Positions 26,903-33,988 of a stretch of DNA of 64,000 nt are shown in pieces. The DNA lies in the NCBI GenBank assembly GCA_964559845.1, contig CAZLJF010000002.1:9401-73400 (forward strand), given 5' to 3'. The notes beneath the pieces were generated by a model. The model was not told the DNA's origin. It ran no database searches and was given only the letters and a program-made list of their open reading frames with translations. The stretch comes from WSZY01 sp964559845. Its GTDB lineage: Bacteria > Pseudomonadota > Zetaproteobacteria > Mariprofundales > Mariprofundaceae. The stretch's first letter is position 1. Each line of letters opens with the position of its first letter. Both the position numbers and the translations under genes were made by a program.

Positions 26903-27507
26903 CACCTTGAAGGGCTTACCCGAAGCAGATCAACAATTGCAGTGACTCCATCTATGTTCCGCGCAATATCCTTGGCCCGGTAACGCTGCTCACTTTCGTT
27001 GACCACCCCCTGCAGATAGACCTTTCCGTCAACCGTCTCGACATGAATGGAGAATCCGGATACCACCTTATCGTTAAGAAAGGCTGTTTTGATCTTTGTT
27101 GTGATCCAGCTATCACTGAAAAGATTCCCGGTTGACGGCTCGCCAATGTTCAAATGGCTTTTGACATCACGGACTCCCTCAGTATTCCGGCATATATAAA
27201 CCGCCCGGTCAATATGCTCCTGGCTCGGCAGATAACCGGTCAGCCAGACAACATTTTCAATCACTTCAACACTAACCCAGCGCGAGGGCATATCTTTTTC
27301 AGCAATAAGCCGGGCATCGATTTTCGATGCAATGGCCACATCATCAACATGCTGCCCCAGCGATCGTTCATCATGGATCACGCTGCCGACGGCAACACCT
27401 CCACCGACAATTGCCGTTGCCACACATGAAGAGAGGGCAGAAGAGCAGAGAATTAACAAACAAAACCGAAATAACACAGTAACAACTCCTGTAACTAACG
27501 TGCGCAT
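26902..27507 (-). CDS. dolP: BON-domain outer-membrane lipoprotein, DolP (YraP)-like
   Basis: A 201-residue lipoprotein. Signal peptide MRTLVTGVVTVLFRFCLLIL ends in the lipobox LSSC; then VATAIVGGGVAVGSVIHDERSLG, followed by two BON domains (DARLIAEKDMPSRWVSVEV and TAFLNDKVVSGFSIHVETV). In E. coli DolP binds anionic lipid in the outer membrane and supports BamA. Start chosen at the ATG that gives a proper signal peptide. It lies with yraN, gmhA/diaA, rsmI and lpoA, the same neighbourhood as in E. coli. Confidence 0.85.
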   Translation of the reverse strand: MRTLVTGVVTVLFRFCLLILCSSALSSCVATAIVGGGVAVGSVIHDERSLGQHVDDVAIASKIDARLIAEKDMPSRWVSVEVIENVVWLTGYLPSQEHIDRAVYICRNTEGVRDVKSHLNIGEPSTGNLFSDSWITTKIKTAFLNDKVVSGFSIHVETVDGKVYLQGVVNESEQRYRAKDIARNIDGVTAIVDLLRVSPSR

Positions 27508-27576
27508 TTTTCTATCCCGTGATACGATATCTGTCATTACATGGAAAAAGCCCATATGCATTGTTTCTGTTTCATA

Positions 27577-27720
27577 TTAACGGGCAGTTCCGCTTAACAG
27601 ATATGCGAAGGTCAGGCAGAGCAGTGCAAGCAGCAGATAGAGTGCCAGAGGCGACTTCTGTTGCCGCTTGTTCCAGGGGTTTTTGTTTACAGGTGCTCTG
27701 TTTTCAAGATTCTCATCCAT
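27577..27720 (-). CDS. small single-pass membrane protein, 47 residues
   Basis: An open frame from ATG 27720 (another ATG is directly upstream at 27723) to TAA at 27577. It starts MDENLENRAPVNKNPWNKRQ, a basic cytoplasmic end, followed by QQKSPLALYLLLALLCLTFAY, a clear membrane helix, and a short LLSGTAR tail. This positive-inside layout and its fit between two minus-strand genes argue for a real gene. No strong ribosome site is visible. I recognise no family. Confidence 0.55.
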   Translation of the reverse strand: MDENLENRAPVNKNPWNKRQQKSPLALYLLLALLCLTFAYLLSGTAR

Positions 27721-27753
27721 CATTTATACCACACGGAAGAACAGCAGATCGCA

Positions 27754-28707
27754 TCATTCAACCTCATCACCCAACGCGTCAAGCACGGCACCGAATAATA
27801 GCGGCACCATAATTTCATCCGGCCCGGAAAGCCAGCAGCCTGCGCCTCCCGGTTGGGAGAGACGTCCTACCACATCAGCTACGGAAGAAGAGGAGGCAGA
27901 AGGGTCAATCACAGCCGTTGTAAGCCGCTCTACCTTCTTGCCCAAATTCCTTGCTGCATCAACAGCCTGCAGAAACAGACGCGGCATCACCACGCTGGAA
28001 GCAATATTAAGAATCACGCCGCCACTGGCCTCCGCCATCATCCCGGCAAGCAGTCTGAAATCATACATGGCAGCCGCACCCAGAGACTCGCCGTGCGCCT
28101 GTGGATGCAGTGTAAAGGTATCGGCACCAATAGCCGGATGAACGGTAACAGGGATGCCGTAGCGGCATGCCGTGGCAACAACAGAGTGCTCAAGGTGCTC
28201 CAGCTCGGTATCCAGCAGCTTCTTTCCGACGCTTTTGCCAAAGCCCCAATTCTCAATGGCTCCGAGATTCACAGCATCATTGATAAGGCGCCCTGTCTCT
28301 TCCGTCATGCAAAAGCGGCCATCTCTCAGATCCTGGTCCCGGTAACGCAGCGTCTGGCCTGTCATGGCAATCTCAACATCCTGAAGAAGTGCTTCTCCGG
28401 TAAGCGCTACGCCTGAAACAAGCCGCTGTTCAATCAGCTTGGCCAGCAGCGGACTCAGACCTGAATCCATCACATGCCCGCCACAACCCACAATCACTTT
28501 GCGGCCACGCCGATGGGCCGAAACAATCGCATCTCTTAACAGGAAAAGATCCGCACCCGCACCGAGATTGGGCAGACTGCAGAGAAAGTCCGCCAGTCGC
28601 CCCCCTGCCCTGTATGGCGCTCCGAAATCATGCTCGTCGGAATCCACCTTGCGCTCCGAAATCGGAACGGTTCGCAATGAACTGAAAGGGAGCGGACGGG
28701 TAGTCAC
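27754..28707 (-). CDS. conserved protein with deoxyhypusine-synthase-like sequence features
   Basis: A 317-residue protein. VIVGCGGHVMDSGLSPLLAKL, GQTLRYRDQDLRDGRF, CRYGIPVTVHPAIGADTF and LNIASSVVMPRLFLQAVDA resemble, as far as I recall, a bacterial family distantly related to deoxyhypusine synthase, an NAD-dependent Rossmann-like fold. No eIF5A substrate is expected in a bacterium, so the reaction is unknown. It begins with GTG directly after GGAGG and overlaps gmhA by 4 bp (GTGA), so it is translationally coupled to an ADP-heptose gene. A link to sugar-phosphate metabolism is inference. Confidence 0.6.
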   Translation of the reverse strand: MTTRPLPFSSLRTVPISERKVDSDEHDFGAPYRAGGRLADFLCSLPNLGAGADLFLLRDAIVSAHRRGRKVIVGCGGHVMDSGLSPLLAKLIEQRLVSGVALTGEALLQDVEIAMTGQTLRYRDQDLRDGRFCMTEETGRLINDAVNLGAIENWGFGKSVGKKLLDTELEHLEHSVVATACRYGIPVTVHPAIGADTFTLHPQAHGESLGAAAMYDFRLLAGMMAEASGGVILNIASSVVMPRLFLQAVDAARNLGKKVERLTTAVIDPSASSSSVADVVGRLSQPGGAGCWLSGPDEIMVPLLFGAVLDALGDEVE

Positions 28708-29288
28708 GATTGACCTCCAAACATCATTTCATCAATCAGTGAACAGAGAATATGCAGGCAGGTGATATGCATCTCCTGCACCCGGGGGGTCGAGGTATGC
28801 GCAATATTCAGGTGCACACCTGCATGGCCACGCCTCCCCAACACTCCCCCATCACCCCCTGTCAGTGCAATTGTCTCCATGCCTATCGCCCTTGCAGCAT
28901 CAACCGCTGCCACGACATTGGCAGAGTTTCCACTGGTCGAGATGGCCAGCAATATGTCTCCAGGCCTTCCCAAGGCTTCAACCTGACGGGAAAAGATATC
29001 ATCGAAAGAAAAGTCATTGGCAATGCTGGTGATGACGGAGGCATCATGGGTCATCGCGATGGCCGCCAGACCAGGGCGGTTCATTTCAAAACGGTTCACC
29101 AGTTCACCGGCAAAATGCTGTGCATCGGCTGCCGATCCGCCATTTCCACAGACCAGAATCTTGCCTCCATGGTTGAGACAATCGACCATCTTTTCAGCGG
29201 CACTTAACAGTGGCTTATCCAGTGATTGCAGGCATGCCTGGCGGAGAACGATTCCGGCCTCCATTGCCTCTCTGATGATCTCTTTCAT
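28704..29288 (-). CDS. gmhA: sedoheptulose-7-phosphate isomerase (GmhA/DiaA family)
   Basis: A 194-residue SIS-domain protein: ILVCGNGGSAADAQHFAGEL, the loop TSGNSANVVAAVDAAR, and RVQEMHITCLHILCSLID with the catalytic-type His. GmhA converts sedoheptulose 7-phosphate to heptose 7-phosphate for LPS core. DiaA, a DnaA-binding paralogue, is similar and sits in the same context in E. coli; presence of a heptose adenylyltransferase nearby favours GmhA. Confidence 0.88.
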   Translation of the reverse strand: MKEIIREAMEAGIVLRQACLQSLDKPLLSAAEKMVDCLNHGGKILVCGNGGSAADAQHFAGELVNRFEMNRPGLAAIAMTHDASVITSIANDFSFDDIFSRQVEALGRPGDILLAISTSGNSANVVAAVDAARAIGMETIALTGGDGGVLGRRGHAGVHLNIAHTSTPRVQEMHITCLHILCSLIDEMMFGGQS

Positions 29289-29312
29289 ATCGTATGCCCT
29301 TACCTGAAAACG

Positions 29313-29669
29313 CTACCTGAACACATCGATCAAATGTTCAATGTTCGGAAATGGATTAAAACCACTTCCCGGCGTCAGGATGATTAAATCGAAGCGGCAT
29401 TGCAATGCCGCAAATCGGGGATGCCTGCCAAGGTAGGCCGTTGCTGCCGATCGCAGGCGTTCACATTTGTCGGCATGTAGTGCCAAAAGACCATCTTCAC
29501 GTGCCTGATAAGACTTTACTTCAACAAATGCCACTATTTCATCTTTCTGCGCCACGATATCCAGTTCGCCCCGGCCTGCGCGAACATTACGATCGACAAT
29601 CAAATAGCCATGTCGCCTCAGGTAACGGGCAGCCCGCTCTTCGCCAACCCTCCCCTTCTCCGTACTCAT
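29313..29669 (-). CDS. yraN: YraN family (UPF0102) putative endonuclease
   Basis: A 118-residue protein with a Holliday-resolvase-like nuclease core: GRVGEERAARYLRRHGYLIVDRN, then GELDIVAQKDEIVAFVEVKS (acidic E/D and ExK motif) and QCRFDLIILTPG. The function is unproven. The ATG overlaps the rsmI stop by 4 bp. Standard position next to rsmI. Confidence 0.9.
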   Translation of the reverse strand: MSTEKGRVGEERAARYLRRHGYLIVDRNVRAGRGELDIVAQKDEIVAFVEVKSYQAREDGLLALHADKCERLRSAATAYLGRHPRFAALQCRFDLIILTPGSGFNPFPNIEHLIDVFR

Positions 29670-30526
29670 CCGGCTTCATGCTCCAGCAGCAGCGCATAGA
29701 CACGGGCTTTTGCCACCCCGCACTGTTTTGCCACGGCTCCGGCACGCCGGGAGGGGGGCATGGCCCGCATCTCCTCGCAGTTCAAAGCCGCAATCAGATC
29801 ATCATCCGTTATTTCGGCCTTACCGGTGGCCGGAGCGATTAACAACACAATTTCACCGCGCGGATCATCTTCCCTGAAATGCTCCAGCACCTTCTCCAGT
29901 GATCCGCAGACAAAATTCTCATGCAGTTTGGTCATCTCCCGGGCAACACACACTTCACGCCCGGCCAGACCGGCAGCATGCAGTGCCGCAAGTGTTTTAA
30001 CCAGGCGGCGCGGCGACTCAAGCAGCACATAGGTATGACTGGCCTTCGCAAGCGTTGAGATAAGCTCTCTCCTGCTCCTGCCGCTGCGCGGAAAAAAACC
30101 GGCATAGGTAAACTGGTCGGTTGGCAGACCGGATGCACAAAGCGCCGTAACAGGGCTGGAGACCCCGGGTATGGGAGAGACCCTGAAACCTGCGTCGCGA
30201 ACCTTTTTCACCAGGCGGTATCCCGGATCATTAATCAGCGGTGTTCCCGCATCACTGATCAGAGCCACATTTTTGCCGCACTCCAGATGGCGGATGATTT
30301 TTAAGGCGGCCTTCCCCTCATTATGTTCATGACAGGTCATCATCGGTGTGGTAATTCCCAGATGCGCAAGCAGACGACCACTGACACGCGTATCTTCCAC
30401 AGCAATCACATCAGCCTCGCGGAGGGTTTCCGCGGCACGATAGGTGATATCGCCGAGGTTGCCGATCGGGGTGGCAACAATGAATAGTTGGCCTTCCGGG
30501 CTCAGATGTTTATCTTGCGATTCCAT
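29666..30526 (-). CDS. rsmI: 16S rRNA (cytidine-1402 2'-O)-methyltransferase
   Basis: A 286-residue tetrapyrrole-methylase-fold enzyme: LFIVATPIGNLGDITYRA, DVIAVEDTRVSGRLL, ISDAGTPLINDPGYRLV, IPGVSSPVTALCASGLPTD and YESPRR-like LLESPRRLVKTL. It 2'-O-methylates C1402 of 16S rRNA. Divergent from the LpoA-like gene with only 37 bp between starts, so their promoters must overlap each other or the coding ends. Confidence 0.96.
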   Translation of the reverse strand: MESQDKHLSPEGQLFIVATPIGNLGDITYRAAETLREADVIAVEDTRVSGRLLAHLGITTPMMTCHEHNEGKAALKIIRHLECGKNVALISDAGTPLINDPGYRLVKKVRDAGFRVSPIPGVSSPVTALCASGLPTDQFTYAGFFPRSGRSRRELISTLAKASHTYVLLESPRRLVKTLAALHAAGLAGREVCVAREMTKLHENFVCGSLEKVLEHFREDDPRGEIVLLIAPATGKAEITDDDLIAALNCEEMRAMPPSRRAGAVAKQCGVAKARVYALLLEHEAG

Positions 30527-30563
30527 GTGCTCTCTACTTTATCTGCGGAGTCAATCTGCCGCA

Positions 30564-32504
30564 ATGACTTGCAACATCGATCCTGAAAAATCGCCCGGCT
30601 TCAGGGCAGGGCTTGTCCTTCTGCTACTGGTAACTCTGCTCTTAGGTGCCTGTGGCCCCAAGAAGGAGATGCCCCCGGCTGTCGTCAAGCCGGTTCAGCC
30701 CCATCCGTTTACCCGCCTTGCCCCTCCTCCGCAGAGCGCCAGGGAAATTCAGGCCCTTCTGGAGCTGGCAAGAGTCTATAACGAGATCGATATGGCGCTC
30801 ACCGGGCTTGAGGAACTGGCCAGCATGGCACCGCCGCCTATCAATGAAGAGGCCGCGTTCAGACGTGTCGAACTGATGCTGGAGTTCCTCTATCCGCAGG
30901 CTCCTATCGAGGCTGAACAACTGGTGCAGCAGTTCCCGATGCATGCACTAACGCCGTATGTTCACGCATGGCTGGCCAAATGGTGGATCAATCAGAACCA
31001 TGATGCCCGGGCGCTGGAGGCGTTTATTCATGTCCTCAGGCATCCCCGGCTGACACGCGAACTGGCAGAGGAGGCACTCAACAGTGCCATGCCGATTGTT
31101 CAACGCGCACCTGAAAAAGAGGCGGTTGCCTGGCTGCTTACAGCGGCAGAAATTGACTTTGGCCGTCAGGAGTACTGGTTACGCGCTGCTGCAAACAAAG
31201 CTTCACTTGATACCATCATTCAACTCCATCAGGAGAAACGGCTTGAGCAGGAGGCGATCAAAATCTTCTATCTGCATGCCGCCAGAGTCCGGCTGATGTC
31301 CGGTCAGATGGAGGAATTGCGCTCTATTGCAGACATCCTCTCTGCAGAAATGCCATATGATGCCATCACCCGAAAAGTAGAGGCATGGGCCTCCGGCATC
31401 ACGCAGCACGTGACCATTGGCGTCCTGCTTCCTCTGTCGGGCAAATATGCCCGTTTCGGCGAAGAGGCGCTACGCGGCATCCGCCTGGCCATCGCCAATG
31501 AAGCCTATGCTGATAAAGTGGATCTTCGCATCGAAGACAGTGCAAGCCATACAGATGGCGCAATCCACGCCTATCAACAGCTTGTCACAAGTGGTTGCGA
31601 CTGGATCATCGGACCGCTGCTATCTGAACACACTGAGGCACTGCTGCCGCACCTTGCACCCCATATCCCGGTTATCAGCCTGGCCAACCAGACCCGTATT
31701 GCCGAAGCATCGCCCGGACTTTTCATCCATACACTGGCCAAAACCGTGCAGGCTGCATACATGGCAGAGTTTGCCTGGCAGCAGGGTGCCAGAAAGGTTG
31801 TGGTGTTAAGCAGTAACAATTCCGGGGCCATCAGCGAGGCTGAGGCATTTGTGAGCACTTTTGAACAGCTGGGCGGTGAAGTTGCCGAGCAACTTGTCCT
31901 GGAAGATACCATTGACCATCGTTCCGAGCTTCAGGCACTGCGCGAGCGAAGTGATGATGAGGAGTTGCTTGCCGAACTGGATGAGGATATTGCACTGCTG
32001 TCAGCAGAGACCGAGCTTGAGATCCGCATGCCGGTCAATTTTGATGCGATATATATTGCACTTCCGGGCAAACACGTGGCAACCCTCGCCGGCCAGCTCG
32101 CCTATGTTGATATCAATGAAACGCCACTCTACGGCAGCAGCCGCTGGCAGGACGGCCACCTGCTCGATGATCGCGGGCGTTATCTGGCGACATCACGTTT
32201 TGCCAGCATCAACTTTCCTGTCGCTGACGGCAACACGGTTCGCCGCATGCTGAGCTCATATCGCGAAGCATGGGGCGCAGGCAAACCTGGAAAACTGTTC
32301 GGTATGGCCTATGACTCTGTTCTGATCGCAGCAGTTCTCGGCTCTCGATTAGGATTGCATGGTCGTGATGCCATTCAGGGCTTGCATGACGCTGAAGGAT
32401 TCCCGGGCCTGACGGGCCATGTCCGTTTTGACAAAAATGGTGTGGGCCGGAAAGAGTTTGAAGTTTTCACCATCAAACGCGGCAAACTGGTTCCTGCGGG
32501 ATAG
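30564..32504 (+). CDS. lpoA: LpoA-like penicillin-binding-protein activator lipoprotein
   Basis: A 646-residue lipoprotein: signal peptide with LLLLVTLLLGAC (lipobox LGAC), a helical TPR-like N-terminal half (about 60-280), then a periplasmic-binding-protein fold beginning HVTIGVLLPLSGKYARFGEEALRGI and containing VISLANQTRIAEASPG and GKLFGMAYDSVLIA. This is the LppC/LpoA architecture; LpoA stimulates PBP1A at the outer membrane. An earlier in-frame start inside rsmI is unlikely; the ATG at 30564 gives the signal peptide. Position beside rsmI is as in E. coli. Confidence 0.9.
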   Translation: MTCNIDPEKSPGFRAGLVLLLLVTLLLGACGPKKEMPPAVVKPVQPHPFTRLAPPPQSAREIQALLELARVYNEIDMALTGLEELASMAPPPINEEAAFRRVELMLEFLYPQAPIEAEQLVQQFPMHALTPYVHAWLAKWWINQNHDARALEAFIHVLRHPRLTRELAEEALNSAMPIVQRAPEKEAVAWLLTAAEIDFGRQEYWLRAAANKASLDTIIQLHQEKRLEQEAIKIFYLHAARVRLMSGQMEELRSIADILSAEMPYDAITRKVEAWASGITQHVTIGVLLPLSGKYARFGEEALRGIRLAIANEAYADKVDLRIEDSASHTDGAIHAYQQLVTSGCDWIIGPLLSEHTEALLPHLAPHIPVISLANQTRIAEASPGLFIHTLAKTVQAAYMAEFAWQQGARKVVVLSSNNSGAISEAEAFVSTFEQLGGEVAEQLVLEDTIDHRSELQALRERSDDEELLAELDEDIALLSAETELEIRMPVNFDAIYIALPGKHVATLAGQLAYVDINETPLYGSSRWQDGHLLDDRGRYLATSRFASINFPVADGNTVRRMLSSYREAWGAGKPGKLFGMAYDSVLIAAVLGSRLGLHGRDAIQGLHDAEGFPGLTGHVRFDKNGVGRKEFEVFTIKRGKLVPAG

Positions 32505-32535
32505 TCCAATGACCACTTTCGACCGAAAACAGACA

Positions 32536-32559
32536 TTCAGCAAAACACCCTTTGCTGAA
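32536..32559 (+). terminator. hairpin downstream of the LpoA-like gene
   Basis: TTCAGCAAA (32536-32544) pairs with TTTGCTGAA (32551-32559), a perfect 9-bp stem, 31 bp after the stop. No T-run follows directly (a T-tract occurs some 25 bp later), so termination is uncertain. From here to 32701 the sequence becomes AT-richer and I see no gene. Confidence 0.4.
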
Positions 32560-32701
32560 AGCAATATTGAATTATTTTGAAGCTTTTTTTGCTCTCGAGA
32601 ACAGAAAGATGAGTGAAAAAGGAGCGAGTAGGAAAATCCTATTGCCTGATCAGTTTCAGTTTCTCAAAAAGTAATCATGTGCATGAAGAATTAGGACGTA
32701 A

Positions 32702-33868
32702 ATGAAAGTAATCGAAGAATTTATAAAGAAAGAATCATCAAGTGGTATTTTGTTGATCTTTGCGACTATTTTGGCGCTAATTTTAAGCAACACAGCAATG
32801 TCGGCAATGTATGAATCATTTTTGCATATCCCTATAGAAATACGAGTGGGGGCATTGCATCTTGATAAGTCGCTTTACCATTGGGTCAATGATGGCCTGA
32901 TGGCTATTTTCTTTTTATTGATCGGCCTGGAAGTGAAGAGAGAAATCTTGGAGGGCGAACTGTCATCGTTAAGCAAAGCTGGATTGCCAATCATCGCCGC
33001 TATTGGCGGAATGCTTGCCCCAACAATAATCTATCTGGTATTTAACCAAAATGATTCGATTGCTATGAATGGATGGGCAATCCCAACAACTACGGACATT
33101 GCATTTGCATTGGGCATCCTTTCTCTGTTGGGTAACCGGGTTCCGGTTTCACTTAAAATATTCTTGATGGCATTAGCGATTATTGATGATCTAGGAGCAA
33201 TTATCATTATTGCCCTACTTTATACAGCCGAGCTGTCCATGTTATCTGTTATTGTTGCAATCATTGCTATAGCAACCTTAATCACGCTAAATAGATTTGG
33301 TGTCTCAAGACAAGCAGCTTACTTCATTGTTGGTGCAATTTTATGGGTGAGCGTCCTCAAATCGGGGGTTCATGCAACATTGGCAGGTGTTATTTTAGCA
33401 TTTTCAATTCCGTTAAATGCAAAAGATAAAAATAATCAACCCGTTTCACCGGCAAAAGAGATCGAGCATAACCTCCATTTTTGGGTGGCTTTTTTCATCT
33501 TACCCCTGTTTGCCTTCGTGAACGCTGGTGTCAACATCACGCAAATATCGCTTGACCAAATGGCAAATTCGGTGCCGCTGGGAATAATCCTTGGGTTGTT
33601 TATTGGCAAGCAACTTGGCGTTTTCGGCTTTAGTTGGCTTGCGATTAAACTCAAACTGGCAGAGCTACCAAAAGATAGTACTTGGATGCAACTCTATGGG
33701 GTGTCCATATTAACAGGGATTGGATTTACCATGAGCCTGTTTATAAGTTCATTGGCTTTTGAAGATGATACTGTTTTTCAACATACAGATAAGCTTGCAA
33801 TACTTATGGGGTCATTTGTCTCGGGAATTGTTGGTTATTTGGTGCTCAAAAAAGCTAAAAGCACATAA
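32702..33868 (+). CDS. nhaA: Na+/H+ antiporter NhaA
   Basis: A 388-residue antiporter with about 12 helices. Conserved ion-binding aspartates are in ALAIIDDLGAI (D162, D163), with further family motifs FFLLIGLEVKREI, PTTTDIAFALGIL, SGVHATLAGV and LTGIGFTMSLFI. It exports Na+ in exchange for protons. The gene is clearly AT-richer than the genes on either side of the island, a sign of acquisition. AGGA precedes the ATG. Its last 62 bases, stop codon included, are repeated exactly at 39247-39308. Confidence 0.97.
   Translation: MKVIEEFIKKESSSGILLIFATILALILSNTAMSAMYESFLHIPIEIRVGALHLDKSLYHWVNDGLMAIFFLLIGLEVKREILEGELSSLSKAGLPIIAAIGGMLAPTIIYLVFNQNDSIAMNGWAIPTTTDIAFALGILSLLGNRVPVSLKIFLMALAIIDDLGAIIIIALLYTAELSMLSVIVAIIAIATLITLNRFGVSRQAAYFIVGAILWVSVLKSGVHATLAGVILAFSIPLNAKDKNNQPVSPAKEIEHNLHFWVAFFILPLFAFVNAGVNITQISLDQMANSVPLGIILGLFIGKQLGVFGFSWLAIKLKLAELPKDSTWMQLYGVSILTGIGFTMSLFISSLAFEDDTVFQHTDKLAILMGSFVSGIVGYLVLKKAKST
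33783..33868 (+). repeat. direct repeat, left copy (nhaA 3' end)
   Basis: The terminal 86 bp of nhaA. Bases 33807-33868 are identical to 39247-39308 (62 of 62), and the preceding bases from 33783 also match except for 6 bp (ACTTAT or equivalent) absent from the other copy. Both copies are in the same orientation and bracket the restriction-modification genes. Confidence 0.95.
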
Positions 33869-33988
33869 AGCGTGTTTCTGGTAGTCTGAAGTGCAAGGGA
33901 AACGCCATATTCGGCTCAAAAGGCTGTGGATACTCCGGCAGCGGGGCATGGATATTGAGGAACGATATGTGCCGAACGTGCGAGCGAC

